Source: Rhodotorula mucilaginosa (taxonomy: Eukaryota; Basidiomycota; Microbotryomycetes; Sporidiobolales; Sporidiobolaceae). Taken from it: a DNA stretch of 64,000 bases. Each line of letters opens with the position of its first letter. Within the stretch, counting starts at the first letter, position 1. Both the position numbers and the translations under genes were made by a program. The notes below the pieces were generated by a model that was given only the letters and a program-made list of their open reading frames with translations, did no database searches and had not been told where the DNA came from. Location of the stretch: assembly GCA_034406715.1 (NCBI GenBank), contig CP137870.1, positions 124,001 through 188,000 on the forward strand, given 5' to 3'. Shown here piece after piece: positions 23,638 through 33,977 of this stretch.

Positions 23638-24051
23638 CTACAGGTACGCCCGGAACCAAGGCCGCTTGTCCTCGGGCGTCGCTTCGTACGCGGCGACTCT
23701 TTCCCGGTCTGCCCGGCGGGGGAGAATGGCGAACCAGCCACTGATAAACCAGTTGCTGCACAAGATGACCATGCCTGCGCAGAAGAGCTTGGCCTGTAAG
23801 CCTCTAAAACGACACTTCGCTGTGGGTTTTTGTTTCCGCAAAGCAGCCCGCTGCGGATTCGGTAGCGACACGATTGTGCATCCTTCGAAGCTTGGACTGA
23901 CCTTGTCTGACGGCTTAATGGTCCGTTGTAGCAAGAAAGGACTGAGAGAAGCTGACGATAGCTTATCGGAGAGCTTGGGGCTCGTGTGAGAGCGGGGCAA
24001 GTTCGACTTCGAGCGCGCGCGAGCAAAAGTCAGCTTGCCGTCCGACCACAT
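23638..24051 (-). CDS. Small single-pass membrane protein, 101 aa
   Basis: The model is complement join(23638..23793,23902..24051): 50 plus 51 codons, phase 0, with GTCAGT donor and TTACAG acceptor. Residues 1-50 are basic and Ser-rich (LTFARARSKSNLPRSH, LQRTIKPSDK). Residues about 51-75 form one hydrophobic segment (LFCAGMVILCSNWFISGWFA), followed by ILPRRADRERVAAYEATPED and a Trp/Arg-rich end. A basic amphipathic start with a single membrane span would suit a small mitochondrial inner-membrane or ER protein, but I do not recognise the family. It is convergent with gene D. A decayed copy of its last exon lies at 20971-21130, so it was part of the duplicated block. The duplicated, clean-spliced structure supports a real gene. 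Confidence 0.6.
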   Translation of the reverse strand: MWSDGKLTFARARSKSNLPRSHTSPKLSDKLSSASLSPFLLQRTIKPSDKVSPSFEGCTIVSLPNPQRAALRKQKPTAKCRFRGLQAKLFCAGMVILCSNWFISGWFAILPRRADRERVAAYEATPEDKRPWFRAYL

Positions 24052-25178
24052 CGTGCTCGCCTAGCCACTGCACGGAGGACGAGACGTACCGTTCAGGCGT
24101 GCTTGTACAGACGCTGGCAGAGACCCTGTATGGCTGTGCGCGCTTCGAAGCGACCGCCCGATCCTGCTCACCGGTCACTTCTCCGCCCCGCCTCACACCG
24201 CGCGGATATCGACGCTCTGCCAAAGATAGCTTTGCCCTCCTTGGCGCTCGCGGTCGATTAGAGCAAAACGGGCGTTTGAGTTGTCCGATCACACCGATTG
24301 CTTCCTTACACGATACGCTACGCAAAGCTACAGGCGGCTATCAAACACCGGCCGCGAGGAACTTTCGCGCGGCGATTCTCGGGCAGACCGCACGCGATAC
24401 ATTTCCCTCCGCTTGCTCTTCCGAGCACCAAGGTTTCGGTATCAATACGTGCCCGATCTGGTCCCAGAAGCTGCACGTCCGGTCTTGAACGTCGCTTCAG
24501 GCGGTGCCTCGTTGGCAAAACAAGCGCTGCGGCCAGCGCCGGCAATCGCAACAAAACCGACCCGACTCAGAGAAGAGCTGCAGCTGTGAATGCAGTGTAT
24601 GTATACACCATGTGCCGCTCTCAGTGTATCGCGCTCACTGCGATGTCGCTGGCAAGAGCTTGATCGGGCGTCCGGTTCATCAATACAGACAAGAGATCGC
24701 CCTGCTTTGCCTCGGTGCCTGATTTGGGATTCGGTTCGCCGCCGCCAACACTTCTACATACAGTATGTATGCAGCTTCCGCCTATCTAGGTTCCCAGGCA
24801 ACTTGATCCGCCCACGTCCGCCGGCCTCCGCCAGCTCAACAATCGGCGCATCGATGCACAAGAAGGTTTCGTCCGAACCCCTCATCCATCCCCGCCTGCA
24901 CGGGCTCAGCTCCGTCTGCATAACGATGCGATCCCTCCTGCCCTGTCAGAAGGGGATCCCCGCATCAAGAGGCAGCGCGGTGTGGTGGATCGAGATAAAG
25001 CACCTCCACCGGAGAGGTACCGCCTTTCGACCGCCCTCAAGAAGAGCCCTGCGCGCCGACTCCTCTTCTCTTCCTTCAGCACACTTTTCTCCACGACCCT
25101 TGCCGCTAAAGGTACGCCCGCCACACGATCCTTCCTCGCAGACTGCACCGCCGTTGACCTCTGCCCCTCGCAACAGCC
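24052..25178. promoter_or_regulatory. Long divergent intergenic region
   Basis: About 1.1 kb between the divergent small membrane-protein gene and the secreted-protein gene. No further gene is supported. CT-rich runs precede the 25179 start, as is common in basidiomycete promoters. No defined element is recognised. Confidence 0.35.
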
Positions 25179-26350
25179 ATGTTCTTCCTGAAGGCGGCCG
25201 CCACCGCCCTTTTCTACGTGACGGCAGTCTCTGCCGCTCCGTCGGTGCGCAACTCGATCGACCTCGTCGCTCGCTCGCAAGTGACCCTGCCGAGTGGCCG
25301 CACGGCGACATCCATCATCGTCGAAGGCGACCTCGACTGCGGCGACGCCGTCGGAACCAATACCGCTTGGGCGTTGGCGCACGGCGAGCTGTACCAGATG
25401 ACTGTCGCGAGCTCGAATCAGCTGCTCTGCGAAGGTCGCCTCACGTCGTACTTGACCAACACGACCGCGTACCAAGACGCGGTTGACGTCGCGAAGCGTT
25501 CGCTCGCGGACCAGTATGGCGAAGCGCACGTCGAGAAGCGCTGGAACCCCGTCCTCATCTCGTTCGGCGCGGTCGAGCTCGCCGGCGGGTCCACTTTGGC
25601 CGGGGCTACGATCACCCTCGGTACGGTCGTCATCGGATGGAGTCTCCTGGCCTTTGCCGCCGCGACCTGGTGAGACTTGCCGTTGCACCGGGGCGCAAAG
25701 TGCGCTTTCGTTTCCGACAATTGACCAGCAAAGCGCGCTGACTCTGTTTCATCACATGCTTCCCGTCTTGGCAGGTGGGGGTTCAAGTACCTGTTGTCGG
25801 GCAGCGCCACCGAGAAGATTGGTCGCCGTGGCTTGTTTGCGCGCGATTCGGGCGCCGTCTTCAGCAACACGACCGTTGTCAAGGTCGTCGGAGGTCCGTG
25901 CACGACTTCGACGTGCAACGGCAAGACTCCGGGCTACACATTCTATGCCGTGCGTCTCTTTCTCTCTCTTGTCTTGCGACCCGGGACCCAGATCAAGCCC
26001 GAGCACAGAGATGGTTGAACCGGTGATCTTCTTCTGATTGCAGGGCTTCTCCGACTATGACAGCGTTGGACCGCAGGCGCAGTCGATCTCGTACGACGAC
26101 GACTACGACCTGACGGCGCAGTGCTTGAACCTGGCGCACAACTCTGGACTCACCAACACCTACTGCAAGGCCTGGTTCGAGGACAACCAGGGAAACTGTA
26201 CGTCTTCTGAGGCTCTCCTTTTCCGAGTCCGAGTGGGCCCCTCGGAAGAAATGGGGAGTCGCTAATCTCGCACGCTCTTTCTCCCTCTCTGTCTCGGAAA
26301 TCTGCGCAGACGAATCGGTCAAGCTCCACTACTACCTCACCCCGAACTAA
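25179..26350 (+). CDS. Secreted preproprotein-like unknown, 286 aa
   Basis: The model is join(25179..25669,25775..25949,26044..26197,26310..26350), 861 nt. Residues 1-19 are a clear signal peptide (MFFLKAAATALFYVTAVSA). Dibasic sites suitable for Kex2-type processing lie at KR106-107, KR120-121 and RR181-182. Between the second and third lies a long hydrophobic Gly/Ala-rich stretch (about 124-170) that could be membrane-active or a transmembrane segment. The mature parts hold six cysteines (residues 54, 84, 206 and 211, plus two in the last third), and N-glycosylation sequons NTT are present. The C-terminal part has GFSDYDSVGPQAQSISYDDD. I do not recognise a family. Effector, cell-wall protein and peptide-precursor roles all fit the layout; none is shown by the sequence. 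Confidence 0.65.
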
Positions 26351-26845
26351 ACTGAACTGAGCAATGCTACTGCTCCGCCGTTCTATTACTCCCTCCGATG
26401 CGCGCTCGCTCCGCCACTCGCTCGTTTCTCCCGTCGGCGAATTTGTCGGTCACTCGGCCGCGTCTCTCTTTACCCTAACCCCTTTGCCACCGTTTCTCTC
26501 TCGTGATTCCTCGGGTTCTTTTGTGTCTCCGGGATGTTTCTTTGCCCTCTCGTCGTGCGCGGTTGGCCGTAGCGAATACCCAACGTGTCCTGCCAGAAAA
26601 GTGCTCTCTCCGAATCCATATATTGCTGTGGTTGCTTCACTTCACTTCGAACGAACCATGTCGATGGTCTGTTCGCTAGAGCCGTCGCTGTGCAAGATTA
26701 GCTGCAAGCGACTGTGAGCGTTTCTACGGCCGAGCCTCGCCGAGTGATCGGTCAAGGGGAGGCAGCCGGAGTGACCCGCGTCTTTGACGTGCCAGCGAGA
26801 CGAACCACTTTGGCTCTCACAGCATTTCCACGTACACGTATAGCG
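26351..26845. promoter_or_regulatory. Intergenic, epsilon-COP promoter
   Basis: About 500 bp between two plus-strand genes. The first half is CT-rich 3' flank of the secreted-protein gene. No specific element is recognised. Confidence 0.4.
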
Positions 26846-28276
26846 ATGGATTCGGACGCGTTCTACATCGTGACGCTCTTCCAGCAAGGTCCGTCCCCCC
26901 GCTGTGGCCAATCCGCCCCCTTTCCAGCCCTCAACTGACACGCCTTTCCCACCCCACCTTGTTCAAACGCTGTCCGCCTGCACGCACACACGGCTGCTGT
27001 AGGCTCTTACCGAGCCGCGTTGGCTGCCTATAAAGAGCTCTCGGCCCCCTCTCCGACCCTCTCCCTCTACGCCGCGCGGTCCTACCTCGCCCTCTCGCCT
27101 CCCGACATCCGCGCCGCGCAGACTCTGCTCTCGTCTCTGCCATCCACGCTCGACTCGCGAGCAGTCCAGGCACTCGCGACGTACCTCGCTGGAGATGCCG
27201 AGACCGCTGTGGGGGAATTGGAGGAGTTGCTCGCTGAATTGGGAGAGCAGGGGCTGGGGGAAGGGGAGGAGGAAGGCAGGTTTGTGAGGGGCGTGGTTGG
27301 CACGGTGTGGATCTTGGACGGGGATGAGCAACGGCGCGAGGAAGGGATCGAAGTGCTCAGGGAAGCGGTCGAACTCGGTCACGATCAAGAGTGGTCAGTC
27401 CCCACGTCTCCCTCCCTCAGCTTTCAACTCGACTAAACGCTTCGTCTGCCAACAGCCTCGGACTTTTGTCCCATCTCTACATCTCGCTGCACCTCGCCCC
27501 ACTCTCGACCGCCTTGCTCACCTCCCCTTCCACCACCTCCATCACATCCGACTCTCTCCTCTCCCAGCTCTTGATCGCGCGGTCCGACCTCGCGACCGGA
27601 CCGACTCAGAAGTACCAAGACGCGTACTATGTCTTTGAAGAGATCAAGAACATGCAAGGGGGGAGAGGGGAAGGGGTTTTGAGTGGGGTCGGGGTCGCGC
27701 AGGCGTTGTTGGGCAGGTGGGACGAGGCGAGGGACGCGATCAACGAGGGACTCGAGATGGTTCGTCCTCTCGTCCGCTCTGGGCATTTCTCTCACGCTCT
27801 GTGTGTGCCCGCGCTGACACGCGTGAGGAATTGTTGCGTGCGTGGATCCAACGAACAGAACCCGACGCACCCGACTCTGCTCGCCAACTCGGTCGCGCTC
27901 GCGCTCCACACGGGCAAGACGGCCGCGCAGGCCGATGAGCTCCTCTCGTGCGTTGTCAACTCTGTCGTCTCGAGTCGTTTGTCGGGTGGGTCAGCTGACC
28001 TTGAGCCTGATCCTCGTGTCCTCCTCAATTCATGTTCTCAACTTCCGAAACCTGCGGCTATATCATCACTCAATTGCCACTCTCGCCTCGCCCCAAAAAC
28101 ACCACCTCGCTCCAACTCATCTTCCTCGGGGGTATTTCATTGTCGCGTCCGTCCACGGCAGGCAACTTCGCGCGGCCGATAGCGCCCACCCGCTCGTGCG
28201 CGACGTCGACGCGAAATCGGCCCTGTTTGACGAGGCGGCGGCGCAGTTCCAGCCGTCGGTCCCTGCAGCAGCGTGA
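26846..28276 (+). CDS. SEC28: Coatomer subunit epsilon, 313 aa
   Basis: The model is join(26846..26888,27003..27393,27456..27759,27859..27947,28162..28276), 942 nt. Epsilon-COP is the TPR-like subunit of the COPI coat that stabilises alpha-COP in Golgi-to-ER traffic. Family marks are the start MDSDAFYIVTLFQQGSYRAA, SRAVQALATYLAGDAETAVG, GLLSHLYISLHLAP, KYQDAYYVFEEIKNM, LLGRWDEARDAINEGLEM, then NPTHPTLLANSVALALHTGK and the end SHPLV-like AHPLVRDVDAKSALFDEAA. Length is normal (about 290-310). The last intron (27948-28161, 214 nt) is longer than the others; it was accepted because it joins DELLS to QLRAADSAHPLV in frame, which matches the usual family C-terminus. Confidence 0.9.
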
Positions 28277-28563
28277 TTCATCACCTATGTATTCATCTGT
28301 TTGGAACAGACGCCTCTTGAGTTTTCCTCTCCGCCGTGCTCCTCGCGAGCGACTGCGTCTCGAATCTCGGGTTGTGTTGGCGTTTTTTTTGTTGGCTCTT
28401 TCCATATGACGTCTTCAGTATAGCCAGTCGTATGGATCAAGCTGAGATGTAGAAGTTGCCATTTCGTCGCGTTGAAAAAAGTCGTCGAGAACTTGGTCGT
28501 TCGCTCGTCGCTTTGCTCGACACACTCTCGCTCGAGAGGGAGAGAGAGAGGAGAGGAGAGGAT

Positions 28564-31500
28564 ATGGCTCCCTCTACCAAAAAGACCAAGCAGGCTCCAG
28601 CTCCTCCCACCGTGCAGAAAGAGGAGCAAGAGCAACAAGTCGATGATCCGCTCGCCGACGCTTCGCTCGCCGATCTCGAAGACGAGATCACGACGGGACC
28701 CGCTGCCAATTGGGAGGTCGCAGTGAGTCCCTGACTCCTTGGAACGCGTACTGGATCGTCCGGGGCGGACAGCTCTTTGCGAGGCGATGAGATGGAACGC
28801 GTCGAGTTTCGTCGCCAGTCTCTCGCGTGTCGCCGGATCCGCTCGGAGGGAGGACGGCGGGGCGTACATTGCGCGAGCAACTGGGCGCGTCCGCTGAGCG
28901 CGTGTACGGTCTGCGCCACGGCCGCGCGATGTCGTGTGCAGCCACGCGCTCTCGACGAGCTCGTCTACAACCGTGCTCTCTCGCGCGGGGACTATACTCG
29001 CACGGCACTCGCTTGCAACACGATCGCATCACTCTTCCAGCTGTCCGGAACAACAAGGCCTGAAATTGACCCCCGACCCCTCCGCAGTACGTCTTTGCGT
29101 TCCTCGAACGGTTCACCCACCTCGTCGACTATGACGCCACCAACCCCGTCCTCCCCAACGTCATGACTCTCGAACAAGCCTTGATCGACTCGTCCCCGCC
29201 CGCTTCCGCTTTTGCTGAAGCAGCCGCTGCGGCGGGTGGCAACAACCCGACGAGGACTTCGGCGCGCTTGTTGGAGGAGTCGACGAAGCAGCGCGTTGCG
29301 CCGCCTCTGACGGCCGTCGCGATCAGGAATGCCACCGCTTCGACCTCGAACGGCGGAAGCGGAAGCGGAAACGGAAACGGAGCTGCCGGTGCCGAGGTGG
29401 CGGCGACGAACGGCGACAAGCCACAGCAGCGGAGGAGCGGCTCTCCTGCGTCTTCCCTCAGCTCGCTCACGGCGTCCGAATCCGGTGGCGACACGACCAC
29501 CACTCCCCAGGACGAGGCGGCCTACCTCGCCGCGATCCAAGCCGTCGAGACCGCCTCCGTCCCCGCCTCCCTCGCGATCGACCCCGTCCCACCCGTTCTA
29601 CCACTCGACCTCGAATGCCCTCCCCATTCCGACCTCCTCAAAACCATCGTCGAGACGTTCATCGAAAACATGCGACCGATCAAAGAACTGAGCGAGTACC
29701 ACGGGAAAAAGACGTGGTTCCACTTTTTGATCAACTTTGTCTCGTACCGGTTCAGTGCCGACCCGCTGTACCGCGGTGGGTTCAGGTGGGAGACGAACTT
29801 GTTGAGGACGAGGGGCCTGAAACCGGGCCAGGAGAAGGAGGACAAGTGGTGGAAGTTGAGGTGGGAAGACAAGGTGAGTTGCGCGTCTGAAGCGTTTCTA
29901 CTTCTGTTTAGCTGCGACTACCCCGCAGCTGCTGTCTCGGCAGTACAAAGAGAATGAAGTCAGCACGCAACTCACGTATATGCCCTCGCCCCACCCCTCC
30001 GCCGCAGATCCACCTCTTGCGGCAGATGGTCGACTTTCAGCTCACGAACGCGCCGGCCGTGCGCGACCTCATCAAGGAGCAGTACGACATGTGCGTTCCT
30101 CTCTCTCTTGGCGAGCCCCCGAGGAGGAGGGCGGAGGGGAGATCCTGACTTGATGTGGAGCTCGTCGCATTACGCAGCGGTCACCAACGCAACACGCGCC
30201 GCGACCCGAGCGAGAACTACCTCGTCCTACCCCCCGCCGGTCGCACCTCGACGCACGTCACCCTCTTCCACCTCGATTCGTCCCCTCGTTTGTACGCCTG
30301 CGGGAACCTGTACAAGTCCGACTCGCCCTGGATCGCGGTCAGTTCGACCTTGAAGGGGTACAAGGCTTTTGTCAAGACTTTGGCGGAACCGACTAGGGTC
30401 GAGAGGAAGGCGGCGGGGTTGCCGAGTGGTGCGGAGGCCGAGGCGTTGTTGGAGGAGGAGAGGGAGAAACAACGCGCGGCGGCGAGGGCGGCGGCGGCGA
30501 AGAAGAACAAGAAGGGAGGGCCGTTGGCGAAAGCGAGCGGGAGGGGGAAGGGCAAGGGTACGGTCGAAGTTGAGGTCGAGGTTGGGGAAGACCGCATGAG
30601 TGAGGAGAGGATGACGCGCGCGAGACTTGAAGAGGACTTGAAGGACATGGCCGTGTACGAAAAGGTGCGTTGTCTTCGCGCCTGACTGTCTGCGCGCGTT
30701 CAGTCTCTCGGGCATGATCTGACTCTTCTTCTGCGGACTCTTCTGCCCGGATATGTACACACGTACAGCACCTCGCAGCCCTCGAAGCTCGTCGCATGCG
30801 CGCGTCAGAACGGGCGGCCCGGAACCTCAGCCGCGGGTTCAACACTCCCCCCGTCGCTGCGACTCGTTCTTCCCGCCTCCGCGCGCGGGAGGCGACGCTC
30901 CGCGCTGTCAACTACAACGAGACTGACGACAACCACAGCGGTGGTGGCGATAACGACGACGACGATGATGATGACGACCAGGAAGAAGAAGGAGGGGGGA
31001 GGAGGAAACGTCGTCGGCTCGATGACGCGGACGCGGACGCGGACGCGAACGGGAACGGGAACGACGCCTCTCTCCGGAGCTCGGCGGCTCCGTCTCTTCT
31101 TGAAGCGGGACCGTCAGCAACCGCTTCGAGCAGTGCGGGTCGCCGAGCGGGCACCGGCGGCGGCGCGAGGCAATCGTTGGTGCCGGGCGAGCGGAGGTCG
31201 AGCAGGTTGCAGCAACTACCGGCCGAACCGTCCGAGCCGTCCGAGCGTGAGGAGTCGGAACCTGCACCCGACACCGACGCTGGAGCTGCAGCGCCGCCAA
31301 AGACGGAGGTGGAGGCGGAGACGGAGGCGGAGGAGCAGGGGAAGAGGGAGGAGGTGGAGCCGGCAGCCGCGAAGGAGGAGAAGGAGGAGGTCAAGCCCGG
31401 ACTACCGGTACCCGTTCCGACGACCACGACGACCGCCGCAGTTGTTTCTGCACAGGACGGGTCCACGATCCCTGCGACGCCCGAAGAGCCGACTCCTCTT

Positions 31501-31665
31501 CCATCCGTCGCCAAAGCCGAGGCGGGAGCTGCTGCTTTTCCTCCTCCGCGTTCTCCTTCAGCAGGAGTGACGGCGGAAGGTGGCGGGGTTGCTACGAAGG
31601 AACAAGGGCTGGAGCAGCAGCCGATGGAGGACGTTCAGCCCGCCCCGACGGCGCAGGCAGCGTGA
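28564..31665 (+). CDS. DDT/WHIM-type chromatin-remodelling accessory protein (RSF1-like), 803 aa
   Basis: The model is join(28564..28722,29088..29873,30008..30090,30178..30664,30769..31665), 2412 nt. Residues about 47-75 (ANWEVAYVFAFLERFTHLVD) resemble the start of a DDT domain. Residues about 205-445 resemble the WHIM region of RSF1 and ISWI-associated proteins: DLLKTIVETFIENMRPIKEL, WFHFLINFVSYRFSADPLY, IHLLRQMVDFQLTNAPAVRD, RDPSENYLVLPPAG, PRLYACGNLYKSD, WIAVSSTLKGYKAFVKTL. Such proteins help ISWI-class ATPases position nucleosomes. The C-terminal 300 residues are acidic, with an Asp run, basic clusters RRKRRR and several SSRL motifs, and look disordered. The 365-nt first intron is long for this genome. 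Assignment rests on motif recognition, not on an alignment. Confidence 0.7.
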
Positions 31666-32056
31666 TGCGGGAAACCCCCTCCCTCCAGCTTGTTTTTCCG
31701 GCATGATCTATAGATGCTCCCCTCCTTGTCCGCTCCCCTGTGTTTTGCAAACTACATTGTTGTGCTTGCGCGTTTTGTGCTTTGACACAAAGCAGCCATC
31801 AATCAATCTTCGCGATCGTGCGGATTCTTCGCGAGTTTCATTCTCATCCGAAAAGAGAATAGAGGTTTTTGTATACACATCTGTTAGTACAGACGAGGAT
31901 TGGAGGGTATGCAGCTAGAGACAGAACCGGGGCGGGGGGAGAGTATGTCTGGATCGCGAGAGCGAGCGAGGGAAAGAGGTAGGGAAGAGGGATTTCTCTC
32001 TAGGAGAACACAGCACTTGTGCCCACCCAACTCGAGGGAGAGATGCCGAATGGGGA
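31666..32056. other. Convergent intergenic, 3' regions of two genes
   Basis: The spacer lies between the convergent chromatin-protein gene and SEC22. No gene seen. Confidence 0.45.
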
Positions 32057-33154
32057 CTACCAGAGGAAGCGGTAGTAGATAAAGACAAAGACAAACATGC
32101 CGATCCCGACCATGGGGGCGTATTTCCGGATCATGGCGTCAATGTTCTGCAACGGGAAGAGAGAGCCAGCCGGTCAGCTCGGTTGTTACGTGGAGTCTTT
32201 CTGGACGCCCAGCAGCCCAAAGAGGAGAGGGATAAGGACGGAAGGGAACTCGCTTACGATTTTGCGGGCCGCCTTGCGGTACTTGAGCGACTCGTCGCGG
32301 AGGCTGCTCGACATGTGGCTCATGCGATCGAGCGAGTCACCGCGCCAGAGCAAGTCCTCCATGTTCTTGGTCATGATCCTCGTCACGTCCTGCAAGTCCT
32401 CGTTCAACCTGTCCAACCCGTTCGCCCCTGCGGGCCCGGACTTGTTTCCCTCTGCGAGGCCGGACGCTTCGGCCCCTCGCGGGTCGAGGTACAGTCGCTT
32501 GGTCCGCTGAATGAACGTGTCGAATTTGACGAACGCGTACGGTCTCAGGCCGGGTTTGAGGGCGGTTTCGGGAGGGTAGGAGCGGGAGAATTCGGTGCAG
32601 AGTTCCGAGAGGTAGGAGAAGGCGAGTTTGCGCGGGTACGACTTGTCGGCGATGACGAGGTAGACGATCGAGTCCGAGATGAGGTAGCTGTTCCAACAGG
32701 GTGTCAGTCAGGGTCTATGCAAGAGGAAACCTCGGCGGGGAAGGGGAGACGATACGCAACTGGAGGGTGCACTGTCCGCTCTCGATGGAGCAGCGCGGTT
32801 CCGACTGGGGCGTCAACCGCCTAAAGATGAGTTTCGCCTGCTGCTTGTACTCGGGCAGCTTGGCGACCTCCTGTTTTCCCCGCGGAGCTGGACTGTCAGA
32901 GAGACTGCGATGCGGCCCCACTCTGCTGTATGCTCTCGTGCTCCTTCTCTAGAGCGGAGACTGGACACGAACCTGCTCGTCGTCGTCGTTACTCGCAGCT
33001 AAAGGCAGTCCTGTTTGACCCGCACCATAGTCCAAGTCAGCGAGCGAGGACGAAAGGCGTGTCCAAGGAGGAGGACAAGAGGACGACGTGTAGAGCGAGC
33101 GAGCGAGAGAGACGGACCGTCTGTAGCGCGTGCGATGATTGTACTCCGGACCAT
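32057..33154 (-). CDS. SEC22: SNARE protein Sec22, 234 aa
   Basis: The model is complement join(32057..32146,32258..32687,32761..32870,32973..33010,33118..33154), 705 nt. Sec22 is the R-SNARE of ER-Golgi vesicle fusion. The N-terminal longin domain starts MVRSTIIARATDGLPLAAS and continues with EYKQQAKLIFRRLTPQSEPR, ISDSIVYLVIADKSYPRKLA and YLSELCTEFSRSYP. The SNARE helix is at about 140-203: LNEDLQDVTRIMTKNMEDLL, WRGDSLDRMSHMSSSLRDES. The central ionic-layer Arg is in WRGDS-type position as expected. The last exon gives the C-terminal anchor KYAPMVGIGMFVFVFIYYRF (about 213-232). Length is close to the usual 214-225. Five exons with clean phases make the model firm. Confidence 0.95.
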
Positions 33155-33493
33155 TCTGCCTCACGCACAGCAGCTCGTAGCAGCCAAGTTGTGAACGAGG
33201 TCCAGAGGTCAAAGTGAAAGCGTCTCATCTTCGTCTCGCCGTCAACGAACACCTCTCGAAACATAACTCGACGTGCAACTCGCGGAAAGAAAGATGACTG
33301 AAGGATTCCAAATTACAAAGTCATACGTTGCGCGCGGAGAGAGAGAAAGAGGCCTCTCAGGCGTCGTCGCTCCTAGGTCAAAACAGACATCGGCGGAAAC
33401 AGGAGATCTATCCCCCTCCTCCCTTCCAGTCTATTCCAACCCGCCGCGAGAGTTTCAAAGAGGCGGCGCCTTCTCGGGGGACGAGATTCTTTC
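33155..33493. other. Intergenic: SEC22 promoter and nuo51 3' region
   Basis: Both neighbours are on the minus strand; this stretch should hold the SEC22 promoter. No gene seen. Confidence 0.4.
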
Positions 33494-33939
33494 TTACGGC
33501 GAAGGGTTCGGCGAGTTGGGCGAGCCGGGAGCGACGCCCGGGAGCGACATGCCGAGGTTGTCCGGAAGGGCCTGCGTAGCGTGCGTCAGGTACGTCGCAA
33601 GAGGAGTAAACAGTCAGCGAGTGTGTCTCTGTTACTCTGAAGGAACCTGTCCGCCGCAGCAAAGCGCATGCGTGGGCGCGAAGAGGAACAGGAGGGAAGA
33701 GAAACACTGACAATGTTGGGGTTGGTGTCCTTGAGGAGCTGCAAGTCATGGCATACCCCGAAGTGTCTAGTCGTCAGCCGGTAGTCTCCAAAGCAAGAGG
33801 TCCACCCTGCGAGGGCAACAAAGAAAAGCCCGGGAAAAAGGGCAAAACTCACCGTTCCGCCAAAGAGGACGCGACCCTCGCGCTGCTGGTAGTCGTGGAT
33901 GCGCTTCTCCACCTCGGGGCCTATTCGCAGTCGAGTGTC

Positions 33940-33977
<38 letters not shown>

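Noticed and set aside
25179-26350. Naming the secreted protein as a specific toxin or effector
   Set aside because: The signal peptide and dibasic sites are shared by many unrelated secreted proteins, and no family motif is visible.
27948-28161. An extra exon inside the last epsilon-COP intron
   Set aside because: The open frames there do not match the family, while direct joining to QLRAADSAHPLV restores both frame and the usual C-terminus.
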